Source: an uncultured Bacteroidota bacterium (lineage in GTDB: Bacteria > Bacteroidota > Bacteroidia > Chitinophagales > Chitinophagaceae). From it: DNA of 33,959 nucleotides. The stretch covers positions 1 through 33,959 of the forward strand of contig CAIQUX010000114.1 in the NCBI GenBank assembly GCA_903875055.1, given 5' to 3'. Below, in pieces: positions 7,569 to 17,300 of this stretch (position 1 is its first letter; each line of letters begins with the position of its first letter). A program made the position numbers and the translations under genes. The notes beneath the pieces are model-generated. The model was given only the letters and a program-made list of their open reading frames with translations, did no database searches and was not told the DNA's origin.

Positions 7569-9148
7569 TATTCCAGAATAAGTTTGCCACTGATGTGTTG
7601 CTTACCTGCCTGTATCTTATACACATACATACCAGGTGAAACCTTTTTTCCTGAAGCATCACGACCATCCCAAATATGGCTGTGTGATCCTGATGCTTCG
7701 ATTCCGAATGAAAGCTGTTTTATTTCCTGACCAAGGTTATTAAAGATGCTGATTCTTACATATTGTGACGTAAGAAGGGAGTAATCAATGCTGGTTTCGG
7801 AAGTAAACGGGTTGGGATAGGCATGAACCGTAATGAAGACAGGTTCGGTATGGCTTGTGCCGGTCGGATAAAACAAAGGGTCATTTGCTAAGATGGCTGC
7901 AATATCGACATTCTCATCGCCTGCCTGATAATAGGCAAACAGATAGCTGTCAAACAGCATTTCATCGGAAGTGAATAAACCCGGAGACACTGCAACATTA
8001 TGATCGGGTGTGTTCGGGTTATTGATCGTATTGTCAAACTTATGACCTGAGAATAAATGATAGCCTTGTGGGAACTTCACCATATTCTTAAAAGTATATT
8101 GACCTTGCCAATGGAAGTCCCATGATGGAATCCTGATCAGCGGAATCGTGTCTGTATTTTTATAGGCAAAATTGATGATCGAGGTACATGTCTTGTGCGA
8201 GTGAGGAAATGCTCCATATAAGGATATGTCAATAGGTATACCGGCTGTTCCTGTTGGATACTTGGCGGTAGCAGTGACACTGTCGTTGGCCGGAACAAAG
8301 AAACTCCAGTTTTGTAAGACAGTCTGGAAATACATTTCCCTGATACTTGGTTCACCTATAGGGTAGAAAAACAATCGTAATTCCGAACTGTCTTTCTGAC
8401 CGGCTGTACCTTCAGGAATATGTAACTGAAACGACATCTTTGAACCGGCTTTTATCCTGAACCCAAATTTTATTGGCAACACACCTGGTAATACGGTTGG
8501 CCCCATACCGGGAGCGAAATCACCGATATTGATTTGCCCCTGAAAATTGGTGCAGTTACCCGAATAATCATCAACGGCTGTTCCTGTAGTATCGATGGTA
8601 ATGACCGCATGATGTATGATGGCAGCATTGCCCGGTATATACTCGAATGCTCTGATATAGCGGTCCTGTGTAAGATTGACAGGTACGTTCACGCAAATAT
8701 ATTTATCGGTGCTAGTCGATGTGCTGGTGAATTTTGGTAAGGATAAGATAAGGTCCGGTGTTCCGTTTAATTGCGCATTGCCATACACAGGTACAGGAGG
8801 AGCCAATGTGGTATCACCGGCGACCATACCTCCGTCTATCCAATTCACCAAAGTAGCTTTGTCTGCTGCACTCAAAACTCGTTCATGTGCATAGTGCTTA
8901 TAACTTGGATCGGCCGGCCAAGGTGGCATTTTTAAACTTTGAACGTCCGTTTTGATGGAACTGCCAAAAGGAACTACTTCACTGTAACGTGTCAATGGGA
9001 ATTGTAAACCACCGGCGTGATGGCAACTTGTGCAATTAGCAATAAAAATGGGTGCTACGTCTTTATATGTTTGAGAAAAGGCATAGAAGCTGTTTAAAAG
9101 CAAGCAGTTCAGAAGAGCAAGAAATGAAAATCGGATACATTTTTTCAT
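7568..9148 (-). CDS. Secreted c-type cytochrome / copper type II monooxygenase-like fusion with T9SS domain
   Basis: 526 residues. Signal peptide about 1-26 (ends YAFSQ). A single-haem cytochrome c-like domain follows, with CTSCH at 39-43 and a possible axial Met in LKMPPWP (M74). Residues about 125-435 resemble the two-domain fold of peptidylglycine/dopamine monooxygenases (copper type II, ascorbate-dependent). All the copper ligands of that family can be matched: HH at 179-180, QLH (H243), PHSH (H316, H318) and DEM (M397). The last 85 residues are a T9SS/FlgD-like sorting domain (AYPNPF ... GMYVYKIQAG ... KLILE). By family the enzyme would hydroxylate a substrate carbon at the cell surface, with the haem perhaps supplying electrons. 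The matching of ligands was done by eye. Confidence 0.8.
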   Translation of the reverse strand: MKKCIRFSFLALLNCLLLNSFYAFSQTYKDVAPIFIANCTSCHHAGGLQFPLTRYSEVVPFGSSIKTDVQSLKMPPWPADPSYKHYAHERVLSAADKATLVNWIDGGMVAGDTTLAPPVPVYGNAQLNGTPDLILSLPKFTSTSTSTDKYICVNVPVNLTQDRYIRAFEYIPGNAAIIHHAVITIDTTGTAVDDYSGNCTNFQGQINIGDFAPGMGPTVLPGVLPIKFGFRIKAGSKMSFQLHIPEGTAGQKDSSELRLFFYPIGEPSIREMYFQTVLQNWSFFVPANDSVTATAKYPTGTAGIPIDISLYGAFPHSHKTCTSIINFAYKNTDTIPLIRIPSWDFHWQGQYTFKNMVKFPQGYHLFSGHKFDNTINNPNTPDHNVAVSPGLFTSDEMLFDSYLFAYYQAGDENVDIAAILANDPLFYPTGTSHTEPVFITVHAYPNPFTSETSIDYSLLTSQYVRISIFNNLGQEIKQLSFGIEASGSHSHIWDGRDASGKKVSPGMYVYKIQAGKQHISGKLILE

Positions 9149-9192
9149 GCGTTTTTGGTTTTTGTTTTAATGAAAGAATAGAAGAGTTGCCT

Positions 9193-9200
9193 CAAATGTA
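9193..9200 (-). promoter_or_regulatory. -7 element for the cytochrome/monooxygenase gene
   Basis: On the minus strand TACATTTG matches TAnnTTTG exactly, 44 nt before the ATG at 9148. I see no good -33 TTG. Confidence 0.45.
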
Positions 9201-9377
9201 AATTTAATATTTTGGAATCATGCCATGCGAATACTGATTTTAGATGACTAACCTTTTGCTCTACTTGTATTCAAGATGTATATGTTATGATAAAGGTCAG
9301 TTCCCTTGATGAGTGCTGTCAATCATCTGTATTGGATAAATGAGTACCTTGCATTAGTTAACCTTAAAGCAATAGTC

Positions 9378-9614
9378 ATGAAAAGCGTAGGTAAAATCAT
9401 TTCAGCGTTGGCAGCGGGTGTGGCTGTCGGTGCGTTGTTAGGCGTGTTGTTCGCGCCAGATAAGGGTAGTGAGACAAGAAAGAAGATGGATAAGCGTGGC
9501 AAAAAGATGGCAGACGATTTGAAGGATACTTTTAATGCGGCAAAAGAGAAATTGGAAGGACTTAAAGAAGAGTTGAAGCAAGCCGGAAAAGAGAGCCCAA
9601 ATGAATTTATTTAG
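9378..9614 (+). CDS. YtxH-like small envelope stress protein
   Basis: 78 residues from the ATG at 9378; the frame stays open upstream to 9306, but the YtxH-like signature begins at this Met. Residues 3-27 are a glycine/alanine-rich hydrophobic helix (SALAAGVAVGALLGVLFAP), directly followed by DKGSETRKK and a long charged amphipathic helix (KMADDLKDTFNAAKEKLEG). This is the layout of YtxH-domain proteins, small membrane-anchored proteins often induced by stress and with no known enzyme activity. It is the first of three closely placed small genes (35 nt, then a 17-nt overlap). Confidence 0.8.
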   Translation: MKSVGKIISALAAGVAVGALLGVLFAPDKGSETRKKMDKRGKKMADDLKDTFNAAKEKLEGLKEELKQAGKESPNEFI

Positions 9615-9649
9615 CAAGTCACAACATTGACTGATAAAAATGAGACAAC

Positions 9650-10006
9650 ATGGAAAAAGTGTTCGCAAAGGCAGAAGAATTAGTTGGTAATATCAGGGGT
9701 TATATCAATGCCCGGATTGACGAAGTGAAATTCGATGCCGCTAAGAAAGTTTCGGCTGTACTGTCTAATCTGATAGCGGGGTTGTTGGTGTTCATCGTAT
9801 TTTTATTTTTCATCCTTTTTGCAAGCGTGGCCGTATCGCTTATTTTAGGTGAATGGATGGGACATATGTGGGCGGGTTTCTTATGCGTGGCCGGTTTGTA
9901 CTTTTTAGTAGGGATGATTGTATGGATGGCACGTGGAAAACTGATTCGACTACCGATTATGAATGCCTTGATAAGACAATTATTTACTAATGATGAAGAA
10001 GATTAA
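9650..10006 (+). CDS. Holin-like membrane protein (phage holin superfamily III-like)
   Basis: 118 residues: an amphipathic N-terminal helix (about 1-38), then two transmembrane helices (about 43-68 and 74-98) and a basic, then acidic tail (FTNDEED). This is the shape of the Holin-X-like family that bacteria often encode beside YtxH proteins; despite the name it is usually not from a phage, and nothing phage-like is nearby. Role unknown, probably envelope maintenance. It overlaps the next gene by 17 nt, which implies translational coupling. Confidence 0.75.
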   Translation: MEKVFAKAEELVGNIRGYINARIDEVKFDAAKKVSAVLSNLIAGLLVFIVFLFFILFASVAVSLILGEWMGHMWAGFLCVAGLYFLVGMIVWMARGKLIRLPIMNALIRQLFTNDEED

Positions 10007-10289
10007 AAATATCAGAGAATTACAAGAGGCAAAAACGGAGATTCTGAAGCGGCAGAATGAATCCGAAAGCAGGATTCGAAGTAATTGGATAGATTTAAAG
10101 GAAGCCATGATGCCCAGAAATATAATCAAAGAAACGCTTAATGAGACTGCCATGCAAAAAACAGAAGACGTCCTCACAAGCGATAGTCTTCTTAAGAATA
10201 CAATGATGTATGGGCTCACTTTGTTGGCAAAAATGGTAACCGATAAGGTGGGAGATAAGGTGGGAAATTGGATTAAGAAAAAATCCTGA
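9990..10289 (+). CDS. Small charged protein of unknown function
   Basis: 99 residues, not recognised. The N-terminal half is charged and predicted helical (RELQEAKTEILKRQNESESRIR), and the C-terminal half has a mildly hydrophobic segment (NTMMYGLTLLAKMVTDKV) and a basic end. There is no cleavable signal peptide. Two adjacent ATG codons make the exact start uncertain by one residue. Its start lies inside the holin-like gene, so it is probably the third member of a YtxH/holin-like/unknown envelope operon and may associate with the membrane through its C-terminal helix. Confidence 0.7.
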   Translation: MMKKIKNIRELQEAKTEILKRQNESESRIRSNWIDLKEAMMPRNIIKETLNETAMQKTEDVLTSDSLLKNTMMYGLTLLAKMVTDKVGDKVGNWIKKKS

Positions 10290-10313
10290 TTCGTCACCCT
10301 CAGTTTTGCGAGT

Positions 10314-10949
10314 TTAGATGATTCTGTTCTTGAGTACTTTTGAGATAGCTTCTGGGGCTGAGTGAACCTGTAATTTTTTATAAATCCGTTTGATATACAT
10401 GTTCACTGTAGTATATGTAATGTCCATCGCGTCGGCAATCATCTTATAACTAAGTCCGTTCACCAGATGGCTCAGGATAGTTCGTTCTTGTTCATTCAAT
10501 TCGAAAACCTCAATATCGTTCTTGGATTGGTCTTTAAATTTGGCCAAGACTTTTTTAGCCACGGTAGCTGTCATGGGTGCCCCACCCTTCATTACTTCTC
10601 TGATGCCTTCGAGTATTTTTGAACTCGGACTTGTTTTCAGGAAATATCCGTCAGCGCCAGCTTCTATTGCTGCAAAAATCTTATCAGTATCATCGAAGAC
10701 AGTCTGCATAATTATTTTCAAATCCGGATATGTTTTTCTAACTAGTTTGACTCCTTCAATACCGCTCATTTCAGGCATGTTAATATCCATCAGGATGACA
10801 TCAGGCATAGTACTGAGAATATCATCCTCAATATGAAGGCAATCTTTGAAAATTCCTGTGCAGGCCATTTCCTGCTGCATATTGATCAGTATTTTCAGAC
10901 TTTCACGTCTGTCTTTATTGTCGTCGTATATAATTACCTTAACGGGCAT
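10314..10949 (-). CDS. NarL/FixJ-type response regulator
   Basis: 211 residues. Receiver domain about 1-120: acidic pocket DD at 9-10, phosphorylation site D55 in VILMDINMPEMSG, and K105 in GYFLKTS. C-terminal LuxR-type helix-turn-helix about 148-208 (LNEQERTILSHLVNGLSYK, ITYTTVNMYIKRIYKKL). It lies 75 nt downstream of the propeller histidine kinase gene on the same strand and is its likely partner. The intergenic gap holds a separate promoter with a CTAATATTAG box placed for activation, so I infer autoregulation, with the same protein acting at the surface-protein promoters at 14265-14333 and 21207-21275. That target assignment is inference from shared sites. Confidence 0.92.
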   Translation of the reverse strand: MPVKVIIYDDNKDRRESLKILINMQQEMACTGIFKDCLHIEDDILSTMPDVILMDINMPEMSGIEGVKLVRKTYPDLKIIMQTVFDDTDKIFAAIEAGADGYFLKTSPSSKILEGIREVMKGGAPMTATVAKKVLAKFKDQSKNDIEVFELNEQERTILSHLVNGLSYKMIADAMDITYTTVNMYIKRIYKKLQVHSAPEAISKVLKNRII

Positions 10950-10953
10950 GTTG

Positions 10954-10961
10954 CAAAAGTA
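10954..10961 (-). promoter_or_regulatory. -7 element of the NarL-type regulator gene
   Basis: On the minus strand TACTTTTG matches TAnnTTTG exactly, just 4 nt before the regulator's ATG, so the transcript would have an extremely short leader or none. A TTG at 10980-10978 lies 16 nt upstream. The regulatory box core ends 26 nt upstream of this element. Confidence 0.55.
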
Positions 10962-10985
10962 GAATTAAATAGGCTATCAAGATGG

Positions 10986-11000
10986 TACTAATATTAGGAC
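10986..11000 (-). promoter_or_regulatory. Regulatory box (CTAATATTAG core) upstream of the response regulator
   Basis: On the minus strand this reads GTCCTAATATTAGTA, differing from the surface-protein boxes CTCCTAATATTAGTA only in the first base. The palindromic core is 10988-10997, with 26 nt between it and the -7 element, the same as at the other two promoters. No second box lies 22 bp away, so this is a single site. Confidence 0.65.
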
Positions 11001-11024
11001 AGAGACAATAGATAAAAATTAATT

Positions 11025-14000
11025 TTATACTGAAAAACGGAGCCGGATTTCAGTCCCTTCTCCGGGTTTCGATTTTATATCGATTGTGCCATTCAGATCC
11101 CTGCTTCGGCGCTGCATGTTCAGCAGACCGTTGCCTTCCTTGTTTTCAGTCATATCGAAACCAATGCCATCGTCTTTCATAATAAATAGTAAATCATCCT
11201 GATCTAATGTCACACTGATCCAGATTTTCTCAGCATGTGCGTATTTGACGACATTATTCAACGCCTCTTTGAAAATCAGGTAGAAATTTTTTCTGTCATT
11301 CATCTGCATTTTGATATCATTCAGATTAGGGTCAGCTTCAAAATAAACTTTCTTTTTTTGTACTTCGAGTACTTCATTGGCGAATGATTTCATCCGAAGG
11401 ATCACATTATCGAAGCGGTCATTCTTAGGGTTTACACTCCATACGATATCACTCATTACCACAAGTATATTACGTGAGCTATTACTGATACGTTCAGCCA
11501 GTTGCTGGAGGTCCCTGTCCTGCACCTTATTTTCGATGATGTCGCTGTATACCGATATGCTGCTGATGGTGGATCCGATTTCATCATGCAAATCACTGGC
11601 GATGATATTGCGCATACTGATCACCTTGAGAGACTGGTAAAGACGATATCTGTAAAAAGCGTATACGGAACCAGCTACGAAAAAGAACAAGAATGCTTTG
11701 AACCACCATGTCTTATACCACGGGGCTTTAATGATGATATGAAGCTTGGTACCTTCAGTATTCCATACTCCATCGCTGTTGCTGCCGATGACATGAAAAA
11801 CATATTCACCAGGATCAAGATTAGTGAAGGTGGCTGAATTTTTGGTGCCGTTATCGATCCAATCCTTGTCGAATCCTTCGAGGAAATATTTGTAATGTTT
11901 CTTGTCAGGGCTTGCATACTGAAGCAAGGCGAATTCAATTGTAAACATGTTTTTTTCTGCAGGAAGATTAATCGTCTTCGTATATTGAATCGGTTGATGC
12001 AGTATGCTATTGGATAATTTGAAATCTATCTTTTTGTTATAAATGGAAAAACCGGTCAGTACGATATTGTTCGGAGGCAGTATGCTTTTTAAGACGACTT
12101 TTGGGTCAAACCATGTAATGCCATCCACTCCACCAAAAAATAATAAGCCGTTTGTTGATTTGTAAAATTGGCCTCGGTTAAATTCATTTCCAGGCAAACC
12201 ATCTTCGGTCGTATAATTCCTAAACTTTCCCTGTTGCCTGTTGAAGCATGATAAACCCTGATTTGTGCTAAGCCAAAGATTTCCAGCTTCGTCGCTCACG
12301 ATGCCATAAATCACATTATTCGGTAGCCCGTCTTTCTCATCATATCGCCTGCATTGGCCTGTTTTAAGATTCATTTGATTAAGTCCACGTCCGTTCGTGC
12401 CTACCCACAAGTAGGTGTCTGGCTCTGATGGATCGGGGCATGACGAAAAAATAATATCACCGCTTAATGAGGATGCATCGGAGGGATTGTTCTTGAATTG
12501 GTGCCATTCATTTTTCACAGGATTAAAACGGAAAAGCCCCAGATTGGTGCTGAACCAAAATATACCTTTGGCATCTTCCAGCGTGCTGTTTAAAAAGGAA
12601 GAAATTTTATTTACATCTTTTTGCAAGGGAAGTGGATAGGTTGCTGTTATTTTTGAAGTGATGGCATCAGCTACAACAAATTTTCTCGAATGATCTGCAT
12701 CATAACATAATTGCCAAAGATTATTTCTCGAATCACTGAACACGGCTAACAACTGACCATCTGGATCCTTGTAGAGGATATCGGTATGGTCTTCAATGCT
12801 TTGTTTGTTGATGTCATATTTTAACAGCAGATACGAATTTTCTTTTTTTGATTCGACCTGAAGCCAAAGCATTCCGTTTTTAGTACGACAATAGACGATA
12901 GGATTTTCCCAGTCATTGTTCCATAATGAAGTTGGCAAAACAGGTTTGAGCGTCTTGTCTGATACATGGAGCAGAGAGGCTCCCGTTCTGAAATTGAAAT
13001 ACATGTTATGGTCAGTATCTTCAATAAATCCTGAGCCATCGGTTGGCAAGCTATAGAATTGCTCCAGCCTTTTATTGTATTTATAGATGCCATAACCGCT
13101 TGATCCTATCCATAAGATACCATCCCGGTCGACATAATGTATCAGTCCCTTAAAACCAGCCTTTGATGTCAAATCGTTGTTACGATAGCTAGTGCTCGCT
13201 AGGCTATGAAGGTCAAATACATGAAACCCATCCCTGTCATAATACATCACTTTATGTTGTTCGAACATGAAGGGCTCCTTACCGAAATAATCGATCAGAG
13301 GTTCGCCAGCGTCATTTAGTTTTTGCTGGAAAACGACCTGCTGTTTTTTTGTATCAAACAAAGTCAACGAAGAAGATCCTATGAGAACGATCTGTTGTGG
13401 TTCGATTCCGGGAAATACGGCAAAGACCCGTTGTCTGCCCATGCCAAAGGCGCTCATTGGTTTCCTCTCAAGTTGCCAGTTTGTCAATGTAGCATCCGGC
13501 TTACAGATGAATACGGTATCCGGTGTCGCTTTCCATATCGAATTATCCGGCATCCAGGTAACATTAGCCAGCAATCGGTTATCTGATTTTTGTTGCCCTG
13601 GGTTTTGTAGGTTGTTAAAGCTGAAAAGTTTACGGATTTTTTTCGGAATCGTTTCATAACTGTAACTTGGTGCAATTTGGCTGATATCATAGATGCAAAT
13701 GTCATGGTAATCAGCTACCAGCAATTTGTGATCCTTTCCAATGAGGCTGGTGATGGGATTATTTACAAGATTGTCAGATGGATCTCTTTCTATTGGATAG
13801 AAGCGTTCGCGTAATCTGTCAAAAAGGAATAGTCCTTTATTTCTTGTGCCGACCCAAAAATTTCCCTGTTCATCTTCCGTTACATGAGCGATAGAATTAT
13901 CAGGAAGTGAGTAAGCCTCTTCAGGGTTATATCGATAGACAGAAATATGATAACCGTCAAATTTATTAAGCCCATCTTTTGTCGCGAACCATAAAAAACC

Positions 14001-14168
14001 AGTCTTGTCCTGAATGATATCAGAAACAAACCCCTGCGATAGTCCGTTCTTATTATTGAACAGCTCAAATTGTGCTTCGATGGGCGCCACAACGTTTTGC
14101 CCTATAAGAACATGCTGAGATGCCAGAAAGGCGACGCATGTAAGTATGAACGATAAAGAAAAACGCAT
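11025..14168 (-). CDS. Propeller sensor histidine kinase (Reg_prop, Y_Y_Y, HisKA_3)
   Basis: 1047 residues from the ATG at 14168, which opens a clean signal peptide (MRFSLSFILTCVAFLAS); a GTG at 14210 would add 14 residues. Then come about 700 residues of two-component-regulator propeller repeats (blades such as TGFLWFATKDGLNKFDG and LWLSTNQGLSCFNRQQGKF), a Y_Y_Y domain about 745-812, one transmembrane helix at 823-838 and a HisKA_3 kinase with H861 in SDLHDEIGS. The HATPase has FKEALNNVVKYAHA, KDDGIGFD and GNGLLNMQRR. The domain order predicts periplasmic sensing and a phosphotransfer to the NarL-type regulator encoded just downstream. In Bacteroidota such propellers commonly sense glycans, but this one has no carbohydrate-use genes nearby. 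Its 5' end diverges from the first surface-protein gene across the paired boxes. Confidence 0.93.
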   Translation of the reverse strand: MRFSLSFILTCVAFLASQHVLIGQNVVAPIEAQFELFNNKNGLSQGFVSDIIQDKTGFLWFATKDGLNKFDGYHISVYRYNPEEAYSLPDNSIAHVTEDEQGNFWVGTRNKGLFLFDRLRERFYPIERDPSDNLVNNPITSLIGKDHKLLVADYHDICIYDISQIAPSYSYETIPKKIRKLFSFNNLQNPGQQKSDNRLLANVTWMPDNSIWKATPDTVFICKPDATLTNWQLERKPMSAFGMGRQRVFAVFPGIEPQQIVLIGSSSLTLFDTKKQQVVFQQKLNDAGEPLIDYFGKEPFMFEQHKVMYYDRDGFHVFDLHSLASTSYRNNDLTSKAGFKGLIHYVDRDGILWIGSSGYGIYKYNKRLEQFYSLPTDGSGFIEDTDHNMYFNFRTGASLLHVSDKTLKPVLPTSLWNNDWENPIVYCRTKNGMLWLQVESKKENSYLLLKYDINKQSIEDHTDILYKDPDGQLLAVFSDSRNNLWQLCYDADHSRKFVVADAITSKITATYPLPLQKDVNKISSFLNSTLEDAKGIFWFSTNLGLFRFNPVKNEWHQFKNNPSDASSLSGDIIFSSCPDPSEPDTYLWVGTNGRGLNQMNLKTGQCRRYDEKDGLPNNVIYGIVSDEAGNLWLSTNQGLSCFNRQQGKFRNYTTEDGLPGNEFNRGQFYKSTNGLLFFGGVDGITWFDPKVVLKSILPPNNIVLTGFSIYNKKIDFKLSNSILHQPIQYTKTINLPAEKNMFTIEFALLQYASPDKKHYKYFLEGFDKDWIDNGTKNSATFTNLDPGEYVFHVIGSNSDGVWNTEGTKLHIIIKAPWYKTWWFKAFLFFFVAGSVYAFYRYRLYQSLKVISMRNIIASDLHDEIGSTISSISVYSDIIENKVQDRDLQQLAERISNSSRNILVVMSDIVWSVNPKNDRFDNVILRMKSFANEVLEVQKKKVYFEADPNLNDIKMQMNDRKNFYLIFKEALNNVVKYAHAEKIWISVTLDQDDLLFIMKDDGIGFDMTENKEGNGLLNMQRRSRDLNGTIDIKSKPGEGTEIRLRFSV

Positions 14169-14264
14169 ATGGGCAATCAATTTTAAAAAATAGGTGTTGG
14201 CAACCAGCACCTGTTATAGATCAGGACGGCAAGATACAAATCCAATTGTTGCAAGACGTAATAA

Positions 14265-14302
14265 CTCCTAATATTAGTAGTGACATGTACTAATATTAGG
14301 AG
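14265..14302 (+). promoter_or_regulatory. Paired palindromic boxes between sensor kinase and first surface-protein gene
   Basis: CTCCTAATATTAGTA (14265-14279) and TACTAATATTAGGAG (14288-14302) are perfect reverse complements, 15 of 15 bases, separated by 8 nt. Each arm also contains the self-palindromic core CTAATATTAG (14268-14277, 14290-14299); the cores are 22 bp apart centre to centre. The rightward core ends 26 nt before the -7 element of the 14367 gene. The left box could also serve the divergent kinase gene: on the minus strand TGGATTTG (14244-14237) is one base off TAnnTTTG, 23 nt from the core. Confidence 0.75.
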
Positions 14303-14325
14303 CACGAATTTAAAAAATAGATTTT

Positions 14326-14333
14326 CACCTTTG
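14326..14333 (+). promoter_or_regulatory. -7 element of the first surface-protein operon
   Basis: CACCTTTG differs from TAnnTTTG in the first base and lies 33 nt before the ATG. There is no TTG at the -33 position, in keeping with dependence on an activator bound to the boxes upstream. Confidence 0.5.
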
Positions 14334-14366
14334 TCTCCTTAAAATATCAAACTAAAATCAGCCAAC

Positions 14367-17300
14367 ATGAAAAAACTTTATACACTTCTTTGTATTCTCG
14401 TCTTTCAGTTTCCACTTTTTGATGGTCACGCACAAGCACCACAGGGCATACCCTATCAGGCCGTTGCCCGTGATGTGAACGGTGGTTTGCTGGCCAGTCA
14501 CAATATCACCCTTCAATTCAGTATTCACGATGGCAATGCCACGGGTCCTGTGGTCTATCAGGAAACACAAAATGTCACAACTAATACACTCGGTTTGTTT
14601 TCTGTCAACCTCGGACAAGGAACTGCTGTTAGCGGAACCTTAGCCACCGTGAACTGGGGAAGCGGTGATAAATTTTTACAGGTTGAAATGGATCCTGCTG
14701 GTGGTACATCGTATACGGATATGGGAACCACCCAATTAATGAGTGTACCCTATGCCTTATATGCCGGCAATAGTTCCAATGGATGGAGTACCACTGGTAA
14801 TAGCGGAACTAATCCATTAGACAATGCATTGGGTACCAATGATTCAACTGACTTAGTCATCAAAACAGATAATTTTGAAACCGCCCGTTTATTCAGTAAT
14901 CCTGAAACCGGTGGCGGACTCAATACACCTACTGATCGACTGCGCCTCATGCGCTCAGGTATGGCCTATCAGAAATGGCCCATGGTTGCCAGCTTTCAGT
15001 TAGGAAGTTATGAACCCAATTTAGAAGGACGCACACAATTGGATATTGCCCTTTTGAATGGCCCTGGTGTGAACGCAGATAATAAAGTGATGTCCTTACA
15101 AGCGAATGGAAATGTGGGTATTGGTAATACCTCACCCACAGAAAGATTAGATGTCAATGGTATCGGTAAATTCGGACCTTATCTAAAAATAGGAACCGAT
15201 GTAGCGGAAGGTTATTTTCAGAATTCACAGGATGGTGCTTATCGTTCGTTACAAAGCGGTGGCAATCAGGGTTATTGGTTTCAGAATTATAATGGCGCTA
15301 ATACAACGATGTATGTGGGACTCAATGGTGCCTATCAGAACCATGTCGGTATCGGCAATGTCACACCGCAGCATACACTCAGTGTGGGTGAAGCCAGCGG
15401 TGATCTCCAAGCAGTCGCAGTCAGAGGATATTCAAACGATGGCAACTGGAAAGGTGGAGCGGCTTTTGGATATAATCAGGGATCAGTCGTGATGGGTGAA
15501 TTAGCAGGCGTACCAACGATCGGTGGTCATAATGCGAATCTGTCTGCATGGAATGATTTAGCAATAAATCCTGACGGAGGCAATGTCGGAATTGGAACAT
15601 CGAATCCAACCGCAAAACTGGATGTGAATGGTACGCTAAAAACGAATGAGTTTCAAATGCCAACAGGCGCAGCTTTTGGGAAGATATTGAAAAGTGATTC
15701 AATTGGAAATGCAAGTTGGCAGAATTCGGATTTGAGTAATTTAATTTCAGCCGCACCTGCTGGGGAGCTTTGTTTTCAGGAAGCCGGCATCATCCATTCA
15801 GGAGGTCAGCCTTATAAAGTAGTGGTAAAAGATCACTATGCCTTTGTTGCCAATTCGGCTGCAAATACCATCACGGTTTTTGATTTCAGCAATCCTTCCG
15901 CCATGACGTTATCTGCAACCCTTGCGGTCGGATCTTTTCCTCAAGGTCTGGCTATCGCTGGCAACACATTGTTCGTCACCAATGTGAATGGTGCAAATAT
16001 GAGTGTAGTCGACATCAGCAATCCGGCCGGCCCTTCCATCCTAACAACGGTGGCCACCGGAAATGGCCCCGGTGCCATTGTCATTAAAGGTAATTATGCA
16101 TACATAGCTAACGTAAGTGATAATACCATTGGTATTTATGATATCAGTATACCTGCAAGCACCAGTTTAGTGAATTCATTTGCTTCTTCCACTATAGTAA
16201 AAGATATGGCCATCACTGGTGATTATTTGTGTTATGTCAGTTTAATGGATCAGGCTTTTGTGATGTTTAATATTACAAATCCAACCTCTCCGGTACTTAC
16301 TTCAGTGAGTGCTGTTTATTATTACCCCATTGCATTAGCTATTTCTGGTAACAAAGCCTATATCACAAGAACCGTTCCACCGGCAAGCAATTCAATGACT
16401 GTCATTGATATCAGTAATCCGTCAAGTCCGGTATTTCTTGGTACAGCTGATTTCGGTGTGTATGCAAGAAGTGTTGCCGTTGCAGGAAATATAGTATATG
16501 TCACTGGAGAAGATGGGGTGGTAAAAGGATATAATGTCAGTGATCCGGCCAACCCGACGCTGATGAATACAGTTTCGATTGCAGGTGCAGGAACTAGTTT
16601 AGCCACCAAGGACAATTTGATTTTCGTCACGTTGTACAATACCGATAAATTTCAGATTCTTCGTACAGGTTGTCCTCAAAGTATTGCCATTGGCGTTGAT
16701 CAGAGCGTCAGCCTGGCACCATCTCTTTGGGTTCCGAATGGCGACGATATGTATAATGCCAATACCGGCAATGTAGGGATTGGTACCTCTACTCCGAACA
16801 GGACTCTTGATGTTCGCGGTGATATTGCTCAGGGTCAAGCAACAGACAGTATTCCTTCTCGCCGTATTGGTGTTATGGATGCGTCATCACAGACAGCAGG
16901 TATGGAAATTGAGAATACAACACTTGATGGGAACTATAGTCAGAAACTGCATTTCATTACAAATCACAACGCAAATGGTTTTGGCAGACGTCTGACGATA
17001 GATGAAGATGGGAATGTAGGTATAGCAACTACTTTACCAGTCAATAAACTTACCGTAGCCGGCAGCACAAATATTACTGGTAGTCTGGGTATTGGAATTG
17101 CATCAAGTAATTTTAAGTTACATGTTGCTGGTGATGATAATGCCATTAAAATAAGCGGATCAGGTAATCTTCAGGAATATGGTCAGCTGAACTTTGGTGA
17201 TTATAATTTTGTCTATCTCAAAGAAGATGTGAATGATCGATTGACTATACACGCAAATCGAATAGCGCTGGACGGGGGCAATGTTGGAATAGGCATTTTC

